This document shows, piece after piece, positions 34,362 to 43,925 of a DNA stretch of 64,000 nt. Below the pieces are notes generated by a model. That model had not been told where the DNA came from. It searched no databases and saw nothing but the letters and a program-made list of their open reading frames with translations. The stretch lies in the NCBI RefSeq assembly GCF_000192865.1, contig NC_015276.1, forward strand, positions 1,550,001 to 1,614,000, given 5' to 3'. Source of the DNA: Marinomonas mediterranea MMB-1 (lineage in GTDB: Bacteria > Pseudomonadota > Gammaproteobacteria > Pseudomonadales > Marinomonadaceae). The first letter of the stretch is position 1. Every line of letters starts with the position of its first letter. Made by a program: the position numbers and the translations under genes.

Positions 34362-35015
34362 TTACAGTGAGCTTCGAGCATCCTTGACAGCGGCTAAGAA
34401 GGTTTTAGCAGCTTCAGTCACTTTTGAGTAATCACCAGTACCTTGAGCGGCTTTGGAGATATAGCTGCCTACGCCTACTGATACGCAACCCGCGGCAAAC
34501 CATTCTCGAGCGTTCTCTGGAGTGACGCCTCCTGTTGGAGCGATCGGAGCTTGTTCTAGTGGCGCTTTAATTGTTTTAACATACTTTGGCCCTAGCATAT
34601 CTGCTGGGAACAGCTTCACAATGTCAGCGCCAGCTTCGATGGCCGCTACACTTTCTGTTGGTGTGTAAGCGCCACAAACGCTCACTGCTTGATAGCGATT
34701 GGCCATTTGGATCATGCTGGTTGTGACATGAGGGCTTACTAAAAGCTCCGCACCTGCCAAGATCGCAGCGCGCGCTGTTTCAGCATCCAGCACGGTGCCT
34801 GCACCAATCAAGATGCCTTGATCTTTATACTTTTTGGACAATGTGGAAATGACGCCAAGGGCATTGGGTACGCTTAATGTTACTTCTAGTGCTTTTATTC
34901 CGCCCGCAATGGCTGCTTCAGCCACGGCCAGTGCTTCGCTTTCATCATCGAGACGAATAATTAATAGAATACCTGTATCAGCTATGGCTTTTAGGTTTTC
35001 AAACTTTTTCCACAT
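34362..35015 (-). CDS. KDPG/KDPGal aldolase family protein
   Basis: A 217-aa class I aldolase of the Eda/DgoA family, which splits 2-keto-3-deoxy-6-phospho sugar acids into pyruvate and glyceraldehyde-3-phosphate. The Glu of ALEVTLSVPNAL and the Schiff-base Lys of DIVKLFPADMLGP are both present; GVTPENAREW closes the barrel. It is encoded before an IclR repressor and opposite a P-loop kinase and TRAP carrier, so it may finish a sugar-acid route whose keto-deoxy acid is phosphorylated by that kinase. AAGGA precedes the ATG. Confidence 0.88.
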   Translation of the reverse strand: MWKKFENLKAIADTGILLIIRLDDESEALAVAEAAIAGGIKALEVTLSVPNALGVISTLSKKYKDQGILIGAGTVLDAETARAAILAGAELLVSPHVTTSMIQMANRYQAVSVCGAYTPTESVAAIEAGADIVKLFPADMLGPKYVKTIKAPLEQAPIAPTGGVTPENAREWFAAGCVSVGVGSYISKAAQGTGDYSKVTEAAKTFLAAVKDARSSL

Positions 35016-35053
35016 CGTTTTATTATCCTTAGTAATATTGAATCTCCATTACA

Positions 35054-35842
35054 TCAGTTTGCATATAATTTGTTCCCTCCGTAGCCTAACTGCTGCGAAA
35101 GTTTTAATGCTGTTTCTTTTACCAATGTAATGATGGTTTGCTCACGTTCTGAATTCATCGCGGAGTACATGCTAGCAACACTAATAGCGGCAATAGGTTG
35201 AGACCATTGATCGTATATGGCGGAACCAATACAGTAGGTTTCTATGTTGTCTTCTCGATCATCTATCGAGTAGCCCCGATCACGAATTGCTTGAACGTCT
35301 TTTAAAACATCCTGTATTGACACATTGGAATGTGCTGTTTTTGGAAGCAAGTCATCTTGGGTTAGGATATAGTGAATTTTTTCATCGTTTAAAGCAGCCA
35401 GCAATGCTTTACCGAGCCCCGTTGTATGCATAAACCGACGAGAGCCAAGTTTTGCTGTGGGTCGAACGACTGAAAAGCTTTCAGCTTTATCCAAATAAAC
35501 AATTTTTCCTTTATCTTCAACACCCAGAAACACTGTGCTGCCTGTTTGTCGATTCAGTTCTTGAAGCAGAGGACGCGCCAATTGAGACACGCTCATTTTA
35601 GATAAATAAGCGATGCCTGTTTCAAATGCGCCAATTCCTAACTTGTAGGTTTTTAATCGAGTGTCTTCTATTTCTAAAAAGCCTTTATAAACCAAGGTTT
35701 GTACTAACTCAAAACCACTGCTTTTAGGCAAGGTTAATGCCTTGCAGATTTCGTTTAGAGTAAGTGCCTGTTCTGCTTTAGAGAGCAAAAATAAGACATC
35801 GACAACTCGCTCGGCTGACTTATTTAACTTAATCGTTTCCAT
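35054..35842 (-). CDS. IclR family transcriptional repressor
   Basis: A 262-aa protein with an N-terminal winged helix (SAERVVDVLFLL...LTLNEICKALTLPKSSGFELVQTL) and a C-terminal ligand domain (HTTGLGKALLAAL, then YSIDDREDNIETYCIGSAIYD). IclR regulators of this type respond to sugar acids or aromatic acids. It lies between the aldolase and the divergent kinase-TRAP operon. Two pairs of related palindromes in the divergent region are its likely binding sites. ATG 35842 is taken; the GTG at 35851 is the alternative. Confidence 0.9.
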   Translation of the reverse strand: METIKLNKSAERVVDVLFLLSKAEQALTLNEICKALTLPKSSGFELVQTLVYKGFLEIEDTRLKTYKLGIGAFETGIAYLSKMSVSQLARPLLQELNRQTGSTVFLGVEDKGKIVYLDKAESFSVVRPTAKLGSRRFMHTTGLGKALLAALNDEKIHYILTQDDLLPKTAHSNVSIQDVLKDVQAIRDRGYSIDDREDNIETYCIGSAIYDQWSQPIAAISVASMYSAMNSEREQTIITLVKETALKLSQQLGYGGNKLYAN

Positions 35843-35863
35843 ATAATTCACCGTCTATCAGTA

Positions 35864-35896
35864 TTCGCATATACGAACTTAATTCTTATATATGAA
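35864..35896. promoter_or_regulatory. Operator pair near iclR
   Basis: Two 14-base near-palindromes, TTCGCATATACGAA (35864-35877) and TTCTTATATATGAA (35883-35896), have starts 19 bases apart, about two helical turns. The same pattern and spacing recur at 36009-36041. They fit an IclR-family tetramer and probably provide autoregulation. Confidence 0.7.
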
Positions 35897-36008
35897 TATG
35901 AGTATTGATAATTTACTCAAAACTCAATCAATTAACAAACTTATTTTACTTTTATTGTGGTTTGGATATACTCAACCGCTATCAAATCAATTGAACGATC
36001 TACTTTCG

Positions 36009-36041
36009 TTCGTATATACGAACCAAATTCTCATATGTGAA
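36009..36041. promoter_or_regulatory. Operator pair before the kinase-TRAP operon
   Basis: A perfect palindrome TTCGTATATACGAA (36009-36022) and a near-perfect TTCTCATATGTGAA (36028-36041), again 19 bases apart, end 16 bases before the kinase start. They should block transcription of the operon when IclR is bound. Confidence 0.75.
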
Positions 36042-36057
36042 TTGTAAGGCGGTAAGA

Positions 36058-36651
36058 GTGAGTCATGCAGTGATTTTAATAGTCGGTTTTCCTGGATCAG
36101 GGAAGTCGACTATTGCCAGAGCTATTGCAAGCAGCCTAGGCGCAACATACTTAGACAAAGATACCATTTGCAATAGTTTAACCGGACTTTTGCTCGAACA
36201 AAATGGTGAAGCGCCAAACGCTCGTGATAACTCTGCTTTATACAAAGAAAAAATCATGCCGCTAGAGTATCAAACGTTGTTTAAAGTCGCGAACGACACC
36301 TTGTCTTCAAGTTCATGTGTCGTGATTGATGCGCCTTTTATCAGTTTTTTTGACGACCCTGATTACATAGACAAACAACGAACTTTTTTTCGTTCGTCCG
36401 TTGTTGATCTACATGTGGTGGAAGTAACGGCGAGTATAGAGGTCACAAAGAAACGACTTATTCAAAGAGGAGAGAAACGCGATATTTGGAAACTTAACCA
36501 TTGGGATGAGTTCTCGCAACAGATTCTCAATCAACGTTGTTGTTGGAAAAATATCAATAAATTCTCTTTTGATAATAGTTCGCCTGAAGCGAATACCGTT
36601 GCGCTTATTTCACAAATAAAGCAACACATACTTACGCAAGACACTAAATAA
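36058..36651 (+). CDS. P-loop small-molecule kinase (gluconokinase-like)
   Basis: A 197-aa kinase with Walker A GFPGSGKSTIARAIA and a DKDTICNSL segment after the first strand, as in gluconate/shikimate-type kinases. It has a lid-like Arg stretch (KKRLIQRGEKRD). In context with the TRAP carrier and the KDPG-like aldolase it may phosphorylate an imported sugar acid; the substrate is unproven. The GTG at 36058 has AAGGCGG before it, and the GTG at 36037 lies inside the operator. DctP follows 17 bases on. Confidence 0.75.
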   Translation: MSHAVILIVGFPGSGKSTIARAIASSLGATYLDKDTICNSLTGLLLEQNGEAPNARDNSALYKEKIMPLEYQTLFKVANDTLSSSSCVVIDAPFISFFDDPDYIDKQRTFFRSSVVDLHVVEVTASIEVTKKRLIQRGEKRDIWKLNHWDEFSQQILNQRCCWKNINKFSFDNSSPEANTVALISQIKQHILTQDTK

Positions 36652-36668
36652 TAAAAATGGAGATATCT

Positions 36669-37679
36669 ATGAGTAAGCTAAAACATCCCCTAAGATCCAC
36701 CAAGCGTTGGATTACAGGAACCACCCTTATTGCTTCTGTGCTTTTTGCCCAATCGTCTTTTGCAGCGCCAGAAAAGCTTCGTCTTTCTGCTGCCACTTCC
36801 CCTACGGATCAGCGTGCTATTGCGCTGACAGAAGTGTTTGCAAAAGAGATTCAAGATATTACGACCTTTGAGCCTCATTGGAATGCCGCGTTGTTTAAAC
36901 AAGGTACTGAACTTGAGGCGATGGCGCGTGGTAACTTAGACATGACGATCTCGTCGGCTCAGCAAATTTCTGAGTTTTTCCCTGAGTTTTCTATTTTTAC
37001 AGCGGGCTATGTAATGCAGGATGCAGAGCATCAGCAACGCGTATTTAACGCTGATTTTATGACGCCGTTGAAAGAAAAAGTAGAAGAAGACTTAGGTGTT
37101 AAGTTGCTTTCTGTTATGTATCTTGGTCGCCGCCAAGTGAATTTGCGTACTGATGATGTGATCGAGACTCCTGCTGATTTAAAAGGTGTGAAAATGCGCA
37201 TGCCAGGTACTGAATCTTGGCAGTTTCTAGGCAACTCATTAGGCGCAAATGCAACGCCTATGCCTTTTAGCGAAGTATATACAGGCCTACAAACAGGCGC
37301 GATCGATGGACAAGATAACCCTCTACCTACTGATAAAGATGCAAAATTCTATGAGGTGACTAAGCAAATCGTTTTGACAAGCCACTTGGTGGATTTCAAT
37401 TACATCGCGATCTCTATGTCTGCTTGGGAAGAGTTCTCTGAAGACGAACAGGCTCGTATTCAAAAAGCGGCTGACAACGCTGCAGAAAGTGCGCGTCAAA
37501 AGCAGCTATCTCTTGAAGAAAACCTAGTGCAGTTCTTTAGAGATAAAGGCTTAAAAGTGTACACGCCTAATGTTGAGGCATTCCGTACTCATGTACAGGA
37601 AGAGTACTTGAAGTCTGATCTTTCAAAAACCTGGCCGACAGGTATGCTTGAAAAAATCAATGCACTTGGAAGTAAATAG
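36669..37679 (+). CDS. dctP: TRAP transporter solute-binding protein, DctP family
   Basis: A 336-aa periplasmic protein with a clear signal peptide (ITGTTLIASVLFAQSSFA-AP). It has the carboxylate-binding region ADLKGVKMRMPGTESWQ with the conserved Arg that holds the ligand's carboxylate, and FSEVYTGLQTGAIDGQDNPL. It delivers an organic or sugar acid to DctQM. GGAG lies before ATG 36669; the upstream ATG at 36657 contains this site and is unlikely. Confidence 0.92.
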   Translation: MSKLKHPLRSTKRWITGTTLIASVLFAQSSFAAPEKLRLSAATSPTDQRAIALTEVFAKEIQDITTFEPHWNAALFKQGTELEAMARGNLDMTISSAQQISEFFPEFSIFTAGYVMQDAEHQQRVFNADFMTPLKEKVEEDLGVKLLSVMYLGRRQVNLRTDDVIETPADLKGVKMRMPGTESWQFLGNSLGANATPMPFSEVYTGLQTGAIDGQDNPLPTDKDAKFYEVTKQIVLTSHLVDFNYIAISMSAWEEFSEDEQARIQKAADNAAESARQKQLSLEENLVQFFRDKGLKVYTPNVEAFRTHVQEEYLKSDLSKTWPTGMLEKINALGSK

Positions 37680-37688
37680 AGGTCTCTT

Positions 37689-38186
37689 GTGAAACGAGTT
37701 TTACGCGTTTTACAAAGTACGGCAGATAACATAGCCGCCGCCATGTTGGCGGCTATGTTTGTTGTGTTTTTGGTACAAATTATCAGCCGATACTTTTTTA
37801 ATATGCCTTTGGCATGGACGGAAGAAGTCTGCATTACGTTGTGGTTATGGTTGGTGTTTTGGGCCAGTGCTTTTTGTTTAAAAGAAAGAGACCATATCAA
37901 GTTCGATGTTCTTTACTCGGTCTCACCACGCAAAGCCCAACGAATTATGGCACTTATTGCTGCGCTTGGGATCGCGGGCGCGATGGCGTATTCGTTTCTT
38001 CCAACTTGGGATTACATTAGTTTCTACAAAATCAAGAAAAGTGCGAATTTACGCATTCGATTGAACTATGTGTTCAGCATTTATGGCTTGTTCATCGCTG
38101 TAATTGTCATCCGCTATTCGTGGTCAGCTCTGATCCAAGTATTCCCTCGATTACACTCTTTATTTAATGATGAGAGTCCATCATGA
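37689..38186 (+). CDS. dctQ: TRAP transporter small permease, DctQ family
   Basis: A 165-aa inner-membrane protein with four helices and the family motif FNMPLAWTEEVCITLWLWLVFWASAF, then KERDHIKFDVLY. It bridges the solute-binding protein and the large permease. The start is GTG with GAGGT before it. The last bases overlap the DctM start (ATGA). Confidence 0.9.
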   Translation: MKRVLRVLQSTADNIAAAMLAAMFVVFLVQIISRYFFNMPLAWTEEVCITLWLWLVFWASAFCLKERDHIKFDVLYSVSPRKAQRIMALIAALGIAGAMAYSFLPTWDYISFYKIKKSANLRIRLNYVFSIYGLFIAVIVIRYSWSALIQVFPRLHSLFNDESPS

Positions 38187-39478
38187 GTTTTGAATTTTCC
38201 CTTTGTCTGCTGGTGGTTTTCTCTCTCGCGGCGTTTGGAGCACCCATTGCAATTTCAATGATAGTAGGTGCCATCGCGTATTTGGCTGCAAGTGGTCAAG
38301 ATATTGCGTTAGCGGGTGAGCAAATTATTCAAGGCATATATGGCAGCTTTATTTTGCTTGCTGTTCCCTTATTTATTGTCGCTGCTAACATCATGAATGC
38401 TGGGACAATCTCCGAGCGTCTACTGAACTTTTGTGTCGCTGTTGTTGGGCATTTACGCGGCGGATTGGGCCATGTCAATGTTGTTTCAAGTTTGATCTTC
38501 TCTGGAATGTCGGGTTCCGCAGTAGCGGATGCCGCAGGCGTTGGCAAAGTTGTTATTGAAATGATGGTCAAAGGCAACCGCTACCCACCCGGGTACGCTG
38601 CTGCGATTACTGCTGCTTCTGCGACGATCGGCCCCATCATTCCTCCTTCTATTCCGATGGTTATTTACGCGTTGGTCTCGGATGTATCTATTGGTTATCT
38701 CTTTATTGCAGGCTTGGTGCCAGGCTTGTTTATGGGTATGGTGTTAATGGCGTTTAACGCCTACCAAGCTCGCAGACTTAACATTGCCAAAGAGCCAAGA
38801 ACGCCAACAAAAGACATCCCAAAGGTCGCTTGGCAGGCTTTTCCGGCTTTAATGATGCCGGCCATCTTGCTGTATGGTATCTACGGCGGGGTAACGACAC
38901 CAACAGAAGCCGCAGCGGTAGCGGCTGCGTACGCTTTGTTGTTGGCTGCGACCGTATATCGTTCCATCACACTTAAAGAGCTGGCTAATGTCTTTAAGCA
39001 AAGTGCGTTGTCGTCTGCTTCCGTCGGTTTGGTTATAAGTGCAGCGCTTATTTTCAATTACATCGTATCGACAGAAAATATTCCTACGGCGGTCGCGAAT
39101 ACCTTAGTTGCTTGGGATCTTTCGCCTTTGCAATTTATGCTTGCCATCAACGTTTTGTTTTTATTGCTAGGGTGTTTGCTGGATACGGCGACGGTTGTGC
39201 TTGTCATCGTTCCATTGCTTATTCCTGCGTGTCGGGAGCTGGGTATTGATCTGGTGTATTTTGGCGTGGTGACATTGGTTAACTTGATGATTGGTATGAT
39301 CACTCCTCCTTACGGCATATTGTTGTTCGTGATTAATGGTACGACTCGTATTCCGCTGGCGGATATTATCAAAGGTGTTATTCCGTTCACGGGTGTGCTG
39401 TTGTTTGCACTGGCAATTATGACGCTCTTTCCTGATTTGATTTTGTTCGTCCCACGGCTGTTTGGGTATATGGGGTAG
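38183..39478 (+). CDS. dctM: TRAP transporter large permease, DctM family
   Basis: A 431-aa protein with ~12 hydrophobic segments and DctM signatures: IMNAGTISERLLNFCVAVVGHLRGGLGHVNVV, SGSAVADAAGVG, SATIGPIIPPSIPMVIYALV, and TPPYGILLFVINGTT. It catalyses Na+-driven uptake with DctPQ. Translation is coupled to dctQ by a 4-base overlap. No other carrier component follows. Confidence 0.93.
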   Translation: MSFEFSLCLLVVFSLAAFGAPIAISMIVGAIAYLAASGQDIALAGEQIIQGIYGSFILLAVPLFIVAANIMNAGTISERLLNFCVAVVGHLRGGLGHVNVVSSLIFSGMSGSAVADAAGVGKVVIEMMVKGNRYPPGYAAAITAASATIGPIIPPSIPMVIYALVSDVSIGYLFIAGLVPGLFMGMVLMAFNAYQARRLNIAKEPRTPTKDIPKVAWQAFPALMMPAILLYGIYGGVTTPTEAAAVAAAYALLLAATVYRSITLKELANVFKQSALSSASVGLVISAALIFNYIVSTENIPTAVANTLVAWDLSPLQFMLAINVLFLLLGCLLDTATVVLVIVPLLIPACRELGIDLVYFGVVTLVNLMIGMITPPYGILLFVINGTTRIPLADIIKGVIPFTGVLLFALAIMTLFPDLILFVPRLFGYMG

Positions 39479-39701
39479 CGGCATCAGGAAAGCAACATCA
39501 GTGGATGTCGTCGCTGTGTTTTTAGGGTAGCTATTATTTAGCTCCAATAATTGCCTCACGGAAGAGGTTGTTATTGATAATGAATTCAGGAGTAATAAAT
39601 CTATGATTTTTTGCGTTTGTATAAGGCGTAACTTTCATACTTCATTAGCGCTATCTTAGTATAGGATTTGTTTATCTTTCGTTATATAGAGGGCAAGTGT
39701 T

Positions 39702-40556
39702 ATGCTAAATCTTGGTTTAATTGGTCAGGCTATTACCGCGTCTCGATCTCCTTCTTTGCATACGCTGTTGGGTCGGCTTAATCAAATATCAGTGGATTAT
39801 CAGCTACAAGAGCCTAAAGATGATTCCGCACAGGCTTATAATACTAAATTGGCTGAAATTCGTTCTAAGGGTTTTGTTGGTGTGAATGTAACCTATCCCT
39901 ATAAACAAATAGCGATCGACAGTGCTGATGAAGTAAATGATGCCGTAAAGAAAGTGGGCGCTACAAATACCTTGCTGCTTAAAGACGATAAAGTGTGTGC
40001 TTTTAATACCGATTACACGGGTTTTATTCGTGGTTTTAAGGGGCGTGTGGGGGATCTTCAGGCGGGAAAAGTATTGATTATTGGTGCGGGTGGCGTCGGT
40101 AGAGCAATTGGCTTTGCGTTGTTTGAGGTGGGAGCGACCGAAGTATTCGTGACGGATCTAAATGAAAAAAGTGCGCTCTCGTTAGTCAACGCGATTAATG
40201 ACGCAGGCTACAAAGCGCGTTATGTTGCAAAAGACGATATTCCCGCTGCGGCTAAGGAAGTTGATGGGTTGGTGAACTGTACGCCAGTAGGTCACTTCAA
40301 AAGTTTGGGGATGCCGATATCAGCTGAATTAATTGAGAACCAAAAATGGGCATTTGATGCAGTCTATACTCCGATGGATACTGAGTTTTTGGTTGCCGCT
40401 AATAAAAAAGGGCTCAAAATTGTATCGGGTTTTGATTTGTTTTTTTATCAGGGAATCGATGCATTTGAAATTTTTACAGGTGAGAAAATATTGGATGAAA
40501 AACCCGTTTTCGACCTGTTTTGCACAAAGTATGATGTAAAGAGCGACCTTATTTAG
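39702..40556 (+). CDS. Shikimate/quinate dehydrogenase (AroE/YdiB-like)
   Basis: A 284-aa enzyme of the AroE family. The substrate-binding SRSPSLHT, NVTYPYK with the catalytic Lys, NTDYTGF with the Asp, and the dinucleotide loop GAGGVGRAIG are present. CTPVGH is also typical. In this context (next to QuiC and a PcaQ-like regulator) a catabolic quinate/shikimate dehydrogenase is more likely than the biosynthetic aroE. It is preceded by a GAGGG site and stands ~220 bases after dctM, possibly with its own promoter. Confidence 0.85.
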   Translation: MLNLGLIGQAITASRSPSLHTLLGRLNQISVDYQLQEPKDDSAQAYNTKLAEIRSKGFVGVNVTYPYKQIAIDSADEVNDAVKKVGATNTLLLKDDKVCAFNTDYTGFIRGFKGRVGDLQAGKVLIIGAGGVGRAIGFALFEVGATEVFVTDLNEKSALSLVNAINDAGYKARYVAKDDIPAAAKEVDGLVNCTPVGHFKSLGMPISAELIENQKWAFDAVYTPMDTEFLVAANKKGLKIVSGFDLFFYQGIDAFEIFTGEKILDEKPVFDLFCTKYDVKSDLI

Positions 40557-40687
40557 GAACTATTATTTAGAAGGTTCTATTTAAAGTTTTTGGGATGTAT
40601 TGAATATTCTCGTTTTCAGAATGGAAGGTGAGTCAATTCTATATATCCCAAATGGACCGTTTATTCGCTGAACTTCATTTTAAAGTA

Positions 40688-41668
40688 TTAACTATCATTT
40701 TCTATAACTGTGGTGTTACTTTTGGGTTGATGCTCCGTCGGGTTATAGTAATTATCGAGATTTTTTGCCGTATCTCGGATGGCTTTCATAAAGAGTTTTA
40801 ATGCCATTGACGGTGTTGAATCTGAACGCGTTGTTAATCCGACAGCGCCTAATGTTTCTTTGGTATCAATCGGTAATTCAGATAATGCTCCATCAGCAAT
40901 TTCACGGGCAACTACTCCACGAGATATGATCCAAATGGCGTCATTATTGCGAATGAATTCTTTGCCGAACGAGTCTGAAACGGTATCGATACGATCATTT
41001 AATGCACCGACACCTTGGGACAATAAGAATCGGTCGACGTAAGGGCCCGTAATGGAGCCTTTTGGTGGATACAAAATGGTGTAGTTGGCAATGTCACTGA
41101 TATGAAAATCATCTTTTGACAGGAGTGGGTGTTCGGGACGAACAGCAAAGGTGACTTGCTCAGAGTACAAGTGTTGAAAAGATAGACCAGACATCGCTTC
41201 TGGAACGGCTAATCGACCGACGACTAAATCCAGTTCGCCTACTCGCAGTTGTGCCATCAGTGATGAGTTAGGGCCAGAGATCAAGTGCAGATGGGCTTCA
41301 ATATTGTCGGCTCGAAAGCGCTTAACCGATTCGGGCAAAACACTGGTGGCGACGGTCGGCAGCACGCCAATGCTGATATGGTTTATGCATTTTTTTTGTA
41401 CTTGAGCAATGTGTTCTGTGCCTTCTCTTAATGCTGCCACGCTGGTGCTTGCGTGTTCTAGAAAAACATCGCCAAAAGGCGTTAATTCGACGCCTTTTTT
41501 GCTACGTTCTAATAGGCGAACTCCTAAGATATCTTCCAGTTCTTTTAGTTTCTTCGAAACGGCAGGTTGTGTGAGGGCTAATGCGTCTGCAGCACGAACG
41601 ACACTGCCTTGGCGAGTGACTTCTAAGAAACATTGAAGATGACGATATTTAATTCGATTTTCCATCAT
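40688..41668 (-). CDS. LysR family regulator, PcaQ-like
   Basis: A 326-aa LysR protein. The N-terminal helix-turn-helix RHLQCFLEVTRQGSVVRAADALALTQPAVSKKLKELEDILGVRLLERSKKGVELTPFG closely follows PcaQ, the activator of protocatechuate genes. The effector domain is complete. It lies between the dehydrogenase and quiC genes, divergent from quiC, and probably activates quiC in response to a protocatechuate-pathway metabolite. GGGAG lies before ATG 41668. The ~300 bases upstream of it (41669-41968) hold the divergent quiC promoter. Confidence 0.87.
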   Translation of the reverse strand: MMENRIKYRHLQCFLEVTRQGSVVRAADALALTQPAVSKKLKELEDILGVRLLERSKKGVELTPFGDVFLEHASTSVAALREGTEHIAQVQKKCINHISIGVLPTVATSVLPESVKRFRADNIEAHLHLISGPNSSLMAQLRVGELDLVVGRLAVPEAMSGLSFQHLYSEQVTFAVRPEHPLLSKDDFHISDIANYTILYPPKGSITGPYVDRFLLSQGVGALNDRIDTVSDSFGKEFIRNNDAIWIISRGVVAREIADGALSELPIDTKETLGAVGLTTRSDSTPSMALKLFMKAIRDTAKNLDNYYNPTEHQPKSNTTVIENDS

Positions 41669-41968
41669 GAGGAACTCTCCCGCTATAAGCATTTTTTGTT
41701 TTTGGCGCTAACGTTGAGAACAACATTTATTACACGCTTTAAATAAGCATTTTGGAAGAGTCTATGTATTCCATTATTGATATGTTTAAGGCTCGTTATT
41801 TCATTATTAGGCTCCGCTAAACGCTTATTCTCTGTGCTAGCATCACTGAACAACGACTTAGATTAAGTGATCATTCTGTTTTTAGGTATCAGTTTGGTTA
41901 TAGAAAACGGTTATAAAAAAAGTGGCTATAAAAGCCGTTATGGAACATAGATATTCAAGGCATAAAAA

Positions 41969-43822
41969 ATGAAAACAGCGCTCGCAACGGTGACTTTATC
42001 TGGCACACTGAGGGAAAAATTTGAAGCGGCTGCTAAAGCCGGATTTCAGGGTGTTGAGATCTTTGAAAATGACTTAACGCAGTTTGATGGTACGCCAAAA
42101 GATGTGCGTAATATGGCGTATGATTTAGGGCTGGAAATCATTGCCTTGCAGCCATTTCGTGACATGGAAGGTATGCCAGCAGAGATGCGTAAGCAAAAAG
42201 TGAATATGTTACAGCATAAGATAGAGGTTGCTCATGAACTGGGTGTGAACCGTTTACTATTTTGCAGTAATGTTCAGCCGTATTCTTCTGCTGATCGTGA
42301 TGTTTGCGCGTCGGATTTGTATGCGTTGGCTGACATTGCGAAAAAAGAGGGCATCATACTTGGCTATGAGGCGCTAGCATGGGGTTTTCATATTGCTGAT
42401 TACTATGATGCTTGGGATCTTGTAAAGCGAGTCGACCACGCTAATTTAGGCATTATTTTAGATACATTCCATATGTTTTCTCGCGGTAATAGTTTAGACG
42501 TATTACGAGAGGAAATCCCTCTGAATAAAATTGCTTTAGTGCAGGTGGCCGATGCGCCCAGTTTGCAAATGGATGTGCTGCAATACAGCCGACATTTCCG
42601 TTGTTTTCCTGGCCAAGGTGATATGCCAGTCGTTGAATTCTTGCAGGTTTTAAAAGACAAAGGATTTGATGACTATTTATCGCATGAAATATTCAACGAT
42701 GAATTTCGTTCGTCGTCGCCATTGGAAAAAGCAGTAGACGGAATGCGCTCGCTCATTTGGTTGGACGATCAAACGGTTAGCAAGCGAGAAGAGAAGACGA
42801 CCCCAATTAAAGCGCCTCAAGTAAAAGACGTCGAGTTTCTAGAGTTTGCCATCGAAGGGGAGGCGGGGGTTGCGTTGACAAATACGCTTGCTCAGTTGGG
42901 TTTTCAAGAAACCCATGAGCATCGCTCGAAGAGCGTAAGCCTTATGCGGCAAGGCAATATCAATTTGATTTTAAATCGAGAACCTAAAAGTCAGGCTCAT
43001 GAACATTTTAAAAAACACGGCGTGTCTGTTTGTGCAATGGCGTTTGCAAACGACGATGTAAAAGCGGCGCTGTCACTCGCACAGCGTTATTGTGTAGAGC
43101 GATTTGATAATCAAGCTGGCCCAGGCGAGCTTAATATCCCCGCGCTTCGGGGTATCGGGGACAGCTTAGTCTATCTCGTTCCAGATGACACTACCGTGCG
43201 TTTTTACGATGTGGATTTTAAACCTATTCAGGGCGTGGAAGATACGCAGGGCGCTGGCTTAACGCGCATTGATCATATTGGGCAAACGGTTTCAAACACG
43301 GATTTTCTGTCGGCCTCATTCTTTTATAAATCCTTGTTTGGCTTTGATATTGAAGCGAGTCAGGATCTGCCAGACATCCATGGTTTGGTCGTGAGCCGAA
43401 CGGCATTAAGCAAAGACAAGCAGGTAAGAATACCGCTCAATATGACCAATGCCCGTGGGGCATCCGCGCAACGCTTCATTCAGAAATCAAAAGGCTCGGG
43501 CGTGCAACAAATTGCATTTGCGTGTGAAGATATTTTTACTGCCGCTGAAAACATCGATAGCGAAAAGCAGTTGCCGATCCCACAAAACTATTATCGAGAT
43601 ATCGAAGCGCGTTTTGGATTGTCTGTGGAGCAAGTTAATAAGCTACAGCAACATAATATTATGTACGATGAAGATGAAGATGGAGAATTCTTTCATTTTT
43701 ATACAGAAGAAGTTCATGGCGTCTTTTTTGAAGTCGTGCAAAGAGCCGGTCATTATGATCGTTATGGTGAGGCTAATGCCTTTGTGCGGCTTGCCGCTCA
43801 AGCAAGACAGGAAGAATGTTAA
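41969..43822 (+). CDS. quiC: 3-dehydroshikimate dehydratase, QuiC type (TIM barrel + HPPD-like half)
   Basis: A 617-aa two-domain protein. Residues ~1-270 are a sugar-isomerase-type TIM barrel (ATVTLSGTLREKFEAAAKAGFQGVEIFEND; metal-site GILDTFHMF-like segment LGIILDTFHMF; DYLSHEIFNDEF). Residues ~285-617 are a vicinal-oxygen-chelate/HPPD-like part (RIDHIGQTVSNTDFLSASFFYKSLFGF, then DEDGEFFHFYTEE). The barrel half dehydrates 3-dehydroshikimate to protocatechuate; the HPPD-like half in such fusions is not known to be required for this. AAGG precedes the ATG. Followed by a terminator. Confidence 0.9.
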   Translation: MKTALATVTLSGTLREKFEAAAKAGFQGVEIFENDLTQFDGTPKDVRNMAYDLGLEIIALQPFRDMEGMPAEMRKQKVNMLQHKIEVAHELGVNRLLFCSNVQPYSSADRDVCASDLYALADIAKKEGIILGYEALAWGFHIADYYDAWDLVKRVDHANLGIILDTFHMFSRGNSLDVLREEIPLNKIALVQVADAPSLQMDVLQYSRHFRCFPGQGDMPVVEFLQVLKDKGFDDYLSHEIFNDEFRSSSPLEKAVDGMRSLIWLDDQTVSKREEKTTPIKAPQVKDVEFLEFAIEGEAGVALTNTLAQLGFQETHEHRSKSVSLMRQGNINLILNREPKSQAHEHFKKHGVSVCAMAFANDDVKAALSLAQRYCVERFDNQAGPGELNIPALRGIGDSLVYLVPDDTTVRFYDVDFKPIQGVEDTQGAGLTRIDHIGQTVSNTDFLSASFFYKSLFGFDIEASQDLPDIHGLVVSRTALSKDKQVRIPLNMTNARGASAQRFIQKSKGSGVQQIAFACEDIFTAAENIDSEKQLPIPQNYYRDIEARFGLSVEQVNKLQQHNIMYDEDEDGEFFHFYTEEVHGVFFEVVQRAGHYDRYGEANAFVRLAAQARQEEC

Positions 43823-43850
43823 ACGCAGTTGATAAATCGAAAGTTGAGAT

Positions 43851-43886
43851 AGCCAACCACTGTCTTTAAAGATCGAGTGGTTGGCT
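43851..43886 (+). terminator. Terminator after quiC
   Basis: An 11-base perfect stem (AGCCAACCACT / AGTGGTTGGCT) with a 14-base loop, 29 bases after the quiC stop. Confidence 0.65.
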
Positions 43887-43925
43887 AGGGAAGGTACGAA
43901 TAAGTCTTATGAGCTTCAGTCTTAT

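Noticed and set aside
39167..39559. 130-codon minus-strand frame over the end of dctM
   Set aside because: Antisense shadow with biased residues (His/Asn/Arg/Thr); no start signals.
43449..43832. 127-codon plus-strand frame inside quiC
   Set aside because: It is a shifted-frame shadow of the well-conserved HPPD-like half of quiC.
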